NCBI GenBank assembly: GCA_900551495.1
Contig: URWG01000024.1
Location: 1 to 16,229 of the forward strand
Source of the DNA: an uncultured Eubacteriales bacterium
GTDB lineage: Bacteria; Bacillota; Clostridia; Oscillospirales; Oscillospiraceae
Reading direction: 5' to 3'
Length of the DNA stretch: 16,229 bases
This document shows positions 7,144 to 14,113 of the stretch, in pieces (the first letter of the stretch is position 1; every line of letters begins with the position of its first letter). The position numbers and the translations under genes are program-made. Under the pieces are notes generated by a model. The model had not been told where the DNA came from and made no database searches. It was given only the letters and a program-made list of their open reading frames with translations.

Positions 7144-8654
7144 CCCGCGTCCTCCTCAAATTCAACGATTTCGTCCCAAGCCGCTTCGCCGACGTCGGGC
7201 AGCGCCTTGGACTTGCGGCTGAATACCAGTCCCATGATCTGAATGGTCAGCAGCGGCGAAAGGGCGACCAGCGCCACCACGCCGAATGCATCCGTGACCA
7301 CGTTGCCGCCGACGCCCGCGCACGCGCCCATTGCCAGCGGCAGCAGGAACGTGGAGGTCATCGGACCGCTTGCCACGCCGCCGGAGTCGAACGCGATACC
7401 GACGAACACGGGCGGCACGAAGCGGCTGAGCACCAGCGCCAGCACATAGCCCGGGATCAGGATCCAGTAGATATTCAGCCCCGTCAGCACCCGCAGCATT
7501 GACAGCACGACCGCGCCCGCCACGCCGACGGACAGCGCCGTGTTCATCGTCCGATGGGAGACAAGCCCGCCGGTGATCTCATCGACCTGATTGTTCAGGA
7601 CCTGCACCGCCGGCTCCGCCTTGACGATGAAGTAGCCGACCAGCGCGCCGATGGGCAGCAGCAGCCAACGGAAGCTGCTCTCGCCCAGCGAGCTGCCCAA
7701 AAGATTTCCGACCGGCGCGAAGCCGACGTTGACGCCTGTCAGGAACAGGATCAATCCGACGGTGGTATACACAAAGCCGACGAGCATACGGATCGCCTGC
7801 CGCCTGCGGTAATAGCCGGAAATGACCTGGAACAGCAGGAATACGCCCATGACGGGCAGAATGCTCAGGCAGACCTCCTCTGTGTAACGCGGCAGGGACG
7901 ACAGGAACTCCCGCACCATATCGTGCGTGGAGAGGATGGGCGTCAGCGCGGCAGCCTCATACGACGCCTCCTCTGGGTGGTAGAAAATGCTCAGCAGCAG
8001 CACCATCAGAATCGGACCGATGCTGCAAAGGGCGATCAGACCGAAGCTGTCGTTGGCACTGTCGCGGTCGCTGCGGACGGCGCAGAAGCCGACGCCGAGC
8101 GTCATGATAAACGGGACGGTCATCGGTCCGGTCGTTACGCCGCCGGAATCGAACGCCACCGGCACAAACTCCGTCGGTGCGAAGAACGACACCGCCAGCA
8201 GCAGCCCGTAGAGAATCATCAGCAGCGTGGACAGGCGAATCTTGAAATAGATGCGCAAAAACGCCAGCACCAAAAACAGCCCCACGCCCACGGCGATCGT
8301 ATAGATCAGGACCTTGTTGGGAATAGAGGCGACCTGATGCGCAAGGACCTGTAGATCCGGCTCGGCGACCGTGATGATAAAGCCCATCAGGAAGCAGCCC
8401 GCAACGATCAGCCAGAGCTTTTTCGTCTGGATCATCCGCTTGCCGATGCCGCGTCCGAGGGGGGTCATCGCCATCTCCGCGCCCAGCTCGAACAGCCCCA
8501 TGCCGACGATCAGCAGCGCCGCGCCGCCGAGAAACAGGGCGAGCGTCCCCACCTCCATCGGCACGAGCGTCAGACTCAGCACCAGCACGATCAGCGTGAT
8601 GGGCAGGACGCTCGTCAGGGATTCTTTGATTTTTTCCTTCAGCTTGTCGTACAT
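7131..8654 (-). CDS. DUF1538 family membrane protein, internally duplicated probable transporter
   Basis: 507 residues from the ATG at 8654, with GGAG 6 nt upstream; a TTG four codons earlier is less likely. About a dozen hydrophobic segments are present. The protein is an internal repeat: residues 92-108 (AEPDLQVLAHQV) correspond to 341-360 (AEPAVQVLNNQV), and 166-216 (AFDSGGVTTGPMT, then NDSFGLIAL) correspond to 420-469 (AFDSGGVASGPMT, then TDAFGVVAL). The AFDSGG-x3-GPMT signature inside a membrane segment is diagnostic for DUF1538 and probably lines a substrate or ion path; the two copies imply an inverted-repeat or pseudo-twofold transporter fold. Substrate is unknown. The last ~25 residues are acidic and cytosolic. 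It is the first gene of a two-gene unit with the PII-like protein. Confidence 0.88.
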   Translation of the reverse strand: MYDKLKEKIKESLTSVLPITLIVLVLSLTLVPMEVGTLALFLGGAALLIVGMGLFELGAEMAMTPLGRGIGKRMIQTKKLWLIVAGCFLMGFIITVAEPDLQVLAHQVASIPNKVLIYTIAVGVGLFLVLAFLRIYFKIRLSTLLMILYGLLLAVSFFAPTEFVPVAFDSGGVTTGPMTVPFIMTLGVGFCAVRSDRDSANDSFGLIALCSIGPILMVLLLSIFYHPEEASYEAAALTPILSTHDMVREFLSSLPRYTEEVCLSILPVMGVFLLFQVISGYYRRRQAIRMLVGFVYTTVGLILFLTGVNVGFAPVGNLLGSSLGESSFRWLLLPIGALVGYFIVKAEPAVQVLNNQVDEITGGLVSHRTMNTALSVGVAGAVVLSMLRVLTGLNIYWILIPGYVLALVLSRFVPPVFVGIAFDSGGVASGPMTSTFLLPLAMGACAGVGGNVVTDAFGVVALVALSPLLTIQIMGLVFSRKSKALPDVGEAAWDEIVEFEEDAGWTS

Positions 8655-8750
8655 TCCTAACTCCAAGTGCTTATTTTGAACAATCTAAACTTGAACGATT
8701 ATAGTATATCGTATTTTCCCGCCGAAGTCATGACAAATTTGTAAATTCCG

Positions 8751-8780
8751 TTGAAAAATTTCACCGTCCCGTGATACAAT
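8751..8780 (+). promoter_or_regulatory. Promoter of the FliB-like gene
   Basis: TTGAAA at 8751-8756 and TACAAT at 8775-8780, 18 nt apart. Transcription would start near 8787, only about 20 nt before the ATG at 8808. On the opposite strand the 8655-8740 region holds A/T-rich TATACT/TATAAT boxes near 8694-8708 that may serve the DUF1538 gene, but their -35 is unclear. Confidence 0.6.
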
Positions 8781-8807
8781 ATTCGCAAATGAGGGAGGTG
8801 ACGCCGT

Positions 8808-9722
8808 ATGACCGAGGTTTTTCCGAGCTATTATCCGCAATTTCACTGCCGTGCCGCCGCGTGCCGCCATACCTGCTGCCGCGGCTGGGAGATCGACATC
8901 GACCCGCAGACGCGCGAGCTTTATCGCACCGTCGGCGGAGCGCTGGGTGAAAAGCTGCGCGCGAACATTGCCGACGGCGGGGAAACGGCGACCTTTTGCC
9001 TGACGGAGGACGAGCGGTGCCCGTTCCTGCTGAATTCGAGATTATGTCAACTGATTTTGGAGCTTGGCGAGGACAAGCTCTGCCAAATCTGCACCGATCA
9101 CCCGCGTTTTCGCAGCTTTTTTACCGATCGGACGGAGATCGGCGTCGGACTGTGCTGCGAGGCGGCGGCAGAGCTGATCCTGTCGCAGTCCGAGCCGATG
9201 CGCCTTTGCTTGCAAGGGGTCGAGACGCTGACCGAGGAGGAAACGGCGTTTTTATCCGCGCGGGAAACACTCTTTTCCGTCGCCCGGGAGCGCAGCCGTC
9301 CCCTTGCCGAGCGGATGGAAACGCTCCTCAAGCGAACGGGCGCAAGCCTGCCGAGGCGGGACGGCACAGCGTGGTTTGAGGTTTACATAAAATTGGAGCG
9401 CTTGGAACGCGATTGGGAGGCTTGCCTTGCCGTGCTGCGAAATGCCCCGTCTCTGACCGTCCCGACGGCACTGGACCTGCCCGCCGAGCAGCTTCTGTGC
9501 TATTTTCTCTACCGCCATCTTGCGGGCGGCTTGGACGACGGTTTGTTCGCCGCGCGGACAGCCTTCGCCGTTCTGAGCACGCAGCTTGTCGCGACGCTTT
9601 GGCAGTACGGCACGGAGCACACGCTGCCGCGGTTTTTCGACCTCGCCCGCCGCTATTCCGCCGAGATCGAGTATTCCGACGAAAACACCGCCGCGCTGCT
9701 CCTGCGGTTGGAGAACCAATAA
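8808..9722 (+). CDS. FliB-like (flagellin lysine-N-methylase family) Cys-rich protein
   Basis: 304 residues. The start is set by GGAGGTGA at 8794-8801, 6 nt upstream. The N-terminus has the family pattern: C14, C19, C23 and C24 in FHCRAAACRHTCCRGWEIDI; then CPFL (C71), LC (C80), DKLCQIC (C92, C95), HPRF, and GLCCEA (C116, C117). These cysteines are typical of the CxxCxxCC/FliB family and probably bind a metal or an iron-sulphur cluster. The C-terminal half is helical and less conserved. FliB in Salmonella methylates flagellin lysines, but homologues are widespread in non-motile Clostridia, and no flagellar gene is seen here, so the true substrate is open. It is monocistronic; the next promoter begins 1 nt after its stop. 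Confidence 0.8.
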   Translation: MTEVFPSYYPQFHCRAAACRHTCCRGWEIDIDPQTRELYRTVGGALGEKLRANIADGGETATFCLTEDERCPFLLNSRLCQLILELGEDKLCQICTDHPRFRSFFTDRTEIGVGLCCEAAAELILSQSEPMRLCLQGVETLTEEETAFLSARETLFSVARERSRPLAERMETLLKRTGASLPRRDGTAWFEVYIKLERLERDWEACLAVLRNAPSLTVPTALDLPAEQLLCYFLYRHLAGGLDDGLFAARTAFAVLSTQLVATLWQYGTEHTLPRFFDLARRYSAEIEYSDENTAALLLRLENQ

Positions 9723-9723
9723 T

Positions 9724-9752
9724 TTGACACCGCGTGCAACCCGTATTATAAT
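9724..9752 (+). promoter_or_regulatory. Perfect-consensus sigma-A promoter for the SLH-DUF4127 operon
   Basis: TTGACA at 9724-9729, a 17-nt spacer and TATAAT at 9747-9752: both boxes and the spacing are ideal. It begins 1 nt after the stop of the FliB-like gene. Start of transcription is expected near 9759, leaving a leader of roughly 264 nt before the ATG at 10023. Confidence 0.85.
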
Positions 9753-9804
9753 GAGTGCAGACTGTCGAAAAGGTGTATTTCAAGGGCACGTCTGCACGTT
9801 TACC

Positions 9805-9952
9805 TCCCTCTGATGAGAAAGGCGGCAAAACCGCAGGTTTTGACGGAGGGAGAGAAAATTCGAAATATTGCGTTTTTTCTGAAATAGTACGAAATGCTTG
9901 GCTTTTATCTCTCCCTCAGTCAGCTTCGCTGACAGCTCCCACGTCGGAGGGG
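9805..9952. repeat. Repeat element inside the SLH gene leader
   Basis: The leader holds a perfect 10-bp inverted repeat, GAGGGAGAGA at 9846-9855 and TCTCTCCCTC at 9908-9917, around a ~52-nt A/T-rich core. Upstream, CTCCCTC near 9805 can pair with GAGGGAG as an alternative. Downstream follows CAGTCAGC-TTC-GCTGACAG, a hairpin with AGCTCCC behind it, similar to the repeat near 2000. The core shares TTCTGAAATA and CGAAATG with the core of the element at 4033-4264. This is a composite of interspersed repeats that will be transcribed into the leader. No riboswitch class is recognised. The remaining 9953-10010 shows nothing further. Confidence 0.6.
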
Positions 9953-10022
9953 TTGAGACGAGCCTTGAGGCCCGCGAAGGCGCGGAGCAGAGAAACACGC
10001 CCTGATTTTCTGGAGGAGTATT

Positions 10023-12722
10023 ATGAAATCAAAACGATTTTTTGCGTCGCTTCTGATAGCTGCCGTGCTCGTCGGCTGCCTGCCCGCGTCGGCGGAGGCT
10101 GCCGCGTTGGATACCGTTGCGGTCAGCGGTGCGCCCGATACGCTCACGGTCGGTCAGCCGCTGCCGACGGACGGAATTCGGCTCAGCGGCGGCAGGCTTG
10201 CGGCGGACGGCGTGCTTTGGTTTTCCTCTGCGGACGCTGCCGCTGCACCGCTGCAAAAGCCGCTTTCGGCGGGGAGCACCGTCAGAGCGGGCAGATTTTA
10301 CTATCTCGGGCTGTTGGTTAAGTCGGACGGCGGCTTTTCCGAAAACCTGAGCACCACCGTCAACGGCACGCCCGCGACGGTGCAGCGTGTGGACGACGAT
10401 ACGGTCTTTCTCACCGTCCGCTACGGTCGGCTCAGTCACCGCCTGGAGGGGCTGCCGCCGCTGCAATTTGAGGACGTGCCCGAAGAAAAATGGTACGCCG
10501 CCGAGGTTTCCGAGGCGACGCAGCTCGGGCTGGTCAACGGCGTTTCCGCGACACGGTTCGAGCCGGAAGCGTCTGCCTCCCGCGCCATGGTCCTGACCCT
10601 CCTTTACCGCGCACAGGGCTGTCCCTCTGCATCCGCGCCCGAATTTGACGACGTTGAGAGCGGCAGATGGTTCACCGATGCGGTCGGCTGGGGTGCGGGG
10701 AACGGGATCGTGCTCGGCTTCGAGGACAATACCTTCCGCCCCGACGAGGCGGTGACACGGGAACAGGTCGCCGCAATCCTGTATCGTTATGCGTCCTTCT
10801 GCGGCTATGACACGGGAAAGACCGCGGAGCTGTCGGGCTTTGACGATGCCGCTTCGGTCAGCGGCTGGGCAGACGAGGCGGTCCGTTGGGCGGTCGCTGC
10901 GGGACTGCTCAACGGCACAAAGGAGCGCGGGAAGCTGCTGCTCGACCCGCAGGGCGGCGCGACCCGTGCGCAGATCGCCGCGCTGCTGTGCCGTCTGCTG
11001 CGGGCGTATCCGACGGAGGACGAAACTGCGGCAATGCCGGAATATCATTCGATGCGCGGGCTGACCGTCGGCTACATTCCGCTGGACAACCGTCCCGTCA
11101 ACGACACGCGCCCTCGCTGGCTGGCAGAGAGCGCGGGACTGAACGTGCTGATGCCGGACGAGCATCTTTACGCGACGCGCTTGGACGGGCAGACCCCAAA
11201 TCCCAACGGCACGACCTACGGCGACCGCGAGGGGCTGCTCGCGTGGCTGCGCGAAAACGAAACGCGCTGCGACGCCTTTGTCCTGAGCATTGACCAGCTC
11301 CTTTCGGGCGGTCTGGTCAGCAGCCGTGCGCTGCATAACGACGATCTTTCCTTTGAGTTTTCGGTGATCGACTATCTTTCGGAGCTGGCGGCGCGGAAGC
11401 CTGTGTATGTGTTTGACACGGTGATGCGTCTTGCGAGCACGGTGAATTATAACGGGCTGGGCAGTCGGGAATATAACCTGCTGCGCGGCTACGGCGGCAA
11501 AACCCGCAGGGAGCTGAGCGGGGAGGCGCTGACGCTTGAAAATATCGTCGCGGGCTACCCCTACGACGCGGACGGCGCGGTCATCGAAACGGAGCTTCCC
11601 GCCGAGGCGCTGGAGGCTTATCTCACGGCGCGGACGCGGAAGCTGCGGCTGGGCGACTACCTGCTGCGTCACGCGGAAAATTTCGCCACGGTCGTGGTCG
11701 GAATCGACGATTCTGTCCCGAAGCTGTCCATCCAGACCAACGAGATCGCGTATCTGACGGGGCTTTTGGGCGAGAACGGCACGCTGTTCTGCGCTGCGGA
11801 CGAGCTGGGCATGATGGGCATTGCCCGCCTCTATGCCGACCTCCTGCCGCAGAAATTGAAGGTTCGTGTGCGGTATTTCGGCGGCGGAGAGGACAGCTAC
11901 GCCGACGCCTACGACACCGCGACCCTGCGCGATACCGTCCGCTACCACACGGACGAGCTGCTGATTGAGCAGACTGACGGCGAGAGTGACGCGGATGTGC
12001 TGATCCTGACACGCGGGATGAAGCAGGAGGACGAGGACGCGTTTTTGGACGCGTGGCGCAGCAATTCCCGCAACGGTCGCTTTACGATTATGCTCGATGT
12101 GTCGGGCAGGTACCACCCCGGCAACGTCCCCTACACCATCTCCACCGTCTATATGCTTGGCTTCAGCGCCTGGGGCACGGCGGCAAACGCACTGGGCATC
12201 GGGCTTTCGATGGGCATGATGCGTTGGGGTTGGCTGCGTTACGAGACGGATACCCGCAAGGCGGACAACGACGCTTTTGCCAAAACGCTTGCCTTTGCCT
12301 TTGTCAAGGACCTTGCCTACTGTCGCGGGACCCGCGCAAAGATCAAGGATTTGACTCCTTACGGAATTTATACGGCGCTGAATGCCAACCCGATCACGGC
12401 GCTGGTTTTGGAGCGGATGCGCGGGAATGTTCTGCTGCGGTCGCTGATTTGGGAGCGCGACGAATATCGCATTCCGCAGCTCTATCCGACCGACTTCTCC
12501 GCGCCGTTTGCAAGGAGCTATGAGGTGCGCTTTGACTTCTCCTTCGGGGTCGAGCCGACGCCGCCGGAGCCGCCGGAGCCGCCGACGCCGACGGAGCCGC
12601 CGACCGAGCCGCCGACCGAGGCACCCACCGAAGCACCCTCGGAGCCGCCGACCGATGCTCCCATCGAGCCGACGCAAGCCTCGACGGAGGCAGCTACGGA
12701 AGCCCCCGTGCCCTTGGAATAA
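10023..12722 (+). CDS. Exported SLH-domain protein with DUF4127 domain and Pro/Thr-rich tail
   Basis: 899 residues; GGAGGAG at 10012-10018 sets the start. Residues 1-26 are a signal peptide (SLLIAAVLVGC, ASAEA); LVGC also fits a lipobox, so lipoprotein anchoring is possible. Residues about 30-140 look like an Ig-like beta domain. Three SLH repeats follow: about 149-197 (FEDVPEEKWY, SRAM, degenerate), 208-257 (FDDVESGRWF, TREQ) and 273-327 (TRAQ); these bind secondary cell-wall polymer. From about 346 the protein matches DUF4127: VGYIPLDNRPVND, LMPDE, DAFVLSIDQLLSGGLVSSR, VVVGIDDS and DELGMMG. Residues about 846-895 are a P/T/E-rich tail (repeated TEPP, TEAP) with no sortase motif or membrane anchor. 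DUF4127 has no established activity; Asp/His-rich motifs suggest an enzyme on wall or envelope material. First gene of the downstream run. Confidence 0.88.
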   Translation: MKSKRFFASLLIAAVLVGCLPASAEAAALDTVAVSGAPDTLTVGQPLPTDGIRLSGGRLAADGVLWFSSADAAAAPLQKPLSAGSTVRAGRFYYLGLLVKSDGGFSENLSTTVNGTPATVQRVDDDTVFLTVRYGRLSHRLEGLPPLQFEDVPEEKWYAAEVSEATQLGLVNGVSATRFEPEASASRAMVLTLLYRAQGCPSASAPEFDDVESGRWFTDAVGWGAGNGIVLGFEDNTFRPDEAVTREQVAAILYRYASFCGYDTGKTAELSGFDDAASVSGWADEAVRWAVAAGLLNGTKERGKLLLDPQGGATRAQIAALLCRLLRAYPTEDETAAMPEYHSMRGLTVGYIPLDNRPVNDTRPRWLAESAGLNVLMPDEHLYATRLDGQTPNPNGTTYGDREGLLAWLRENETRCDAFVLSIDQLLSGGLVSSRALHNDDLSFEFSVIDYLSELAARKPVYVFDTVMRLASTVNYNGLGSREYNLLRGYGGKTRRELSGEALTLENIVAGYPYDADGAVIETELPAEALEAYLTARTRKLRLGDYLLRHAENFATVVVGIDDSVPKLSIQTNEIAYLTGLLGENGTLFCAADELGMMGIARLYADLLPQKLKVRVRYFGGGEDSYADAYDTATLRDTVRYHTDELLIEQTDGESDADVLILTRGMKQEDEDAFLDAWRSNSRNGRFTIMLDVSGRYHPGNVPYTISTVYMLGFSAWGTAANALGIGLSMGMMRWGWLRYETDTRKADNDAFAKTLAFAFVKDLAYCRGTRAKIKDLTPYGIYTALNANPITALVLERMRGNVLLRSLIWERDEYRIPQLYPTDFSAPFARSYEVRFDFSFGVEPTPPEPPEPPTPTEPPTEPPTEAPTEAPSEPPTDAPIEPTQASTEAATEAPVPLE

Positions 12723-12746
12723 TCAAAAAGAAAAGAGGAAACAAAA

Positions 12747-13679
12747 ATGAAGTACGGATTCGGCGTCGATGTCGGCGGAACGACCGTGAAGCTCGGTCTG
12801 TTCGACGAAAACGGCGATTTAATCGAAAACAGGGAGATCCCGTCGCGGACGGAAAACGGCGGCGCGGCGATCCTGCCGGACATTGCTTCGGCGGTCGCGG
12901 CGTGTGTTGAGCGCCGTGCCATTGCCGACGCGGACCTTTTGGGAATCGGCATCGGCGTGCCCGGACCTGTGGCGGGCGACGGCACGGTCAACCGCTGCGT
13001 GAACCTCAACTGGGGCGTGTTCAATCTGCATAACGCCCTCGGCGCATTGACCGGACTGCCCGTAAAAGCGGGCAATGACGCCAACTGTGCCGCGCTCGGC
13101 GAGTGTTGGCGGGGCGGCGGCGTCGGCAGCGAATCGGCGCTCTTTGTCACGCTCGGCACCGGCATCGGCGGCGGCGTAATCCTCGGCGGCAGGGTTCTGA
13201 ACGGTGCGCACGGTGTCGGCGGCGAGATCGGTCATATCACTGTCTCCGCGCCCGACAAGCACCCCTGCACCTGCGGCAAGTGCGGCTGCATCGAGCAGTA
13301 CGCCTCCGCCAACGGCATTGTCCGCGTCACGCGGGAGCGCCTTGCCGCAACGGAGGAGCCGTCGTGCCTGCGAGGAATTGAAAATCTGACCTGTAAGAAC
13401 ATCTTTTCGGCAGCGGAGGGCGGCGATCGCTTTGCCGTTGCGGTGCTGGAGCAGGTCTTTGACTATTTGGGTGAGGCGCTTGCCTCCGCTTGCTGTGTCT
13501 GCGATCCCGAGCGGATCATCCTCGGCGGCGGCGTGAGCAAGGCGGGCGCGTATCTGCTCGACGGTGTAAAGCGTCATTTCGAAAAGCATATGTTCCATGC
13601 CTGCAAGGGTACGGAATTTTCGCTTGCCGTGCTCGGCAACGACGCCGGAATGTACGGCGCGTTCCGTCTGCTGCTGTGA
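12747..13679 (+). CDS. ROK-family sugar kinase, probable glucokinase
   Basis: 310 residues, the usual ROK length, with AGAGGA about 7 nt before the ATG. Motifs: phosphate-binding DVGGTTVK (8-15), GIGVPGPV (69-75), catalytic Asp111 in GNDANCAALGE, second phosphate loop LGTGIGGG (136-143), GGEIGH (158-163) and the ROK zinc motif CTCGKCGCIE (174-183). The C-terminal ILGGGVS is also typical. It phosphorylates a hexose, most likely glucose, with ATP in the cytosol; ROK members vary (N-acetylglucosamine, N-acetylmannosamine, fructose), so specificity is not fixed by sequence alone. It follows the SLH gene by 24 nt and precedes mrnC by 17 nt, suggesting co-transcription. Confidence 0.9.
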   Translation: MKYGFGVDVGGTTVKLGLFDENGDLIENREIPSRTENGGAAILPDIASAVAACVERRAIADADLLGIGIGVPGPVAGDGTVNRCVNLNWGVFNLHNALGALTGLPVKAGNDANCAALGECWRGGGVGSESALFVTLGTGIGGGVILGGRVLNGAHGVGGEIGHITVSAPDKHPCTCGKCGCIEQYASANGIVRVTRERLAATEEPSCLRGIENLTCKNIFSAAEGGDRFAVAVLEQVFDYLGEALASACCVCDPERIILGGGVSKAGAYLLDGVKRHFEKHMFHACKGTEFSLAVLGNDAGMYGAFRLLL

Positions 13680-13696
13680 TGGGCGGGGAGGCTGCA

Positions 13697-14113
13697 ATGG
13701 ACTGCGGACTTCACCCGACCCTGACACTGCGCGAGGTCAACGCGCTCTCGGCGCTGGCGCTGGCGCATTTGGGCGACGCGGTTTACGAGCTGCTGGTGCG
13801 GACAGAGCTTTGCGCCGACGGGATCCCGAAAAACGGGAACCTGCACCGGCAGACCGTTGCCCGCGTCTGCGCACCCGCGCAGGCTGCCTTCGTTGACCGC
13901 CTTCTGCCCCTTCTGACCGAGGAGGAGACGGGCTTTTACCGCCGCGGCAGAAATGCGCACGTCCACGCCGTTCCGAAAAACGCCTCGGCTGCCGAGTATG
14001 CCAAGGCGACCGGCTTGGAGGCGTTGTTCGGGGCGCTCTATTTGCTCGGGCGGCAGGAGCGCGTGGAGGCGCTGTTTGCCGCCGTGCGGAAGGAGGAGAG
14101 AAATGCCGTTTGA
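13697..14113 (+). CDS. mrnC: Mini-ribonuclease III (MrnC)
   Basis: 138 residues from the ATG at 13697, chosen for GGGGAGG at 13685-13691 five nt upstream. An in-frame ATG at 13679 overlapping the ROK stop would add six residues. The protein is an RNase III catalytic domain without the dsRNA-binding domain: LAHLGDAVYELLVR (catalytic Asp27), LHRQTV (49-54), RRGRNA (82-87), PKNA, and YAKATGLEALFGALYL (Glu108). MrnC dimers trim the ends of 23S rRNA precursor within 50S particles in Firmicutes. It overlaps the NFACT gene by 11 nt, so the two are translationally coupled. In other Firmicutes mrnC usually sits with cysS and rlmB; here the partners differ. Confidence 0.92.
   Translation: MDCGLHPTLTLREVNALSALALAHLGDAVYELLVRTELCADGIPKNGNLHRQTVARVCAPAQAAFVDRLLPLLTEEETGFYRRGRNAHVHAVPKNASAAEYAKATGLEALFGALYLLGRQERVEALFAAVRKEERNAV

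Noticed and set aside
9755..10321. Open frame running from the leader into the SLH gene
   Set aside because: It starts at a GTG at the expected transcription start, reads through repeat sequence and overlaps the signal-peptide region in another frame; the SLH start has the ribosome site.
10029..12677. 882-codon open frame on the minus strand
   Set aside because: It mirrors the SLH-DUF4127 gene; the translation is Arg-rich with no domain, and the length comes from high GC on the sense strand.
13490..13696. Longer mini-RNase III starting inside the ROK gene
   Set aside because: It would overlap the ROK gene by nearly 190 nt; the ATG at 13697 has a good ribosome site and gives the normal length.
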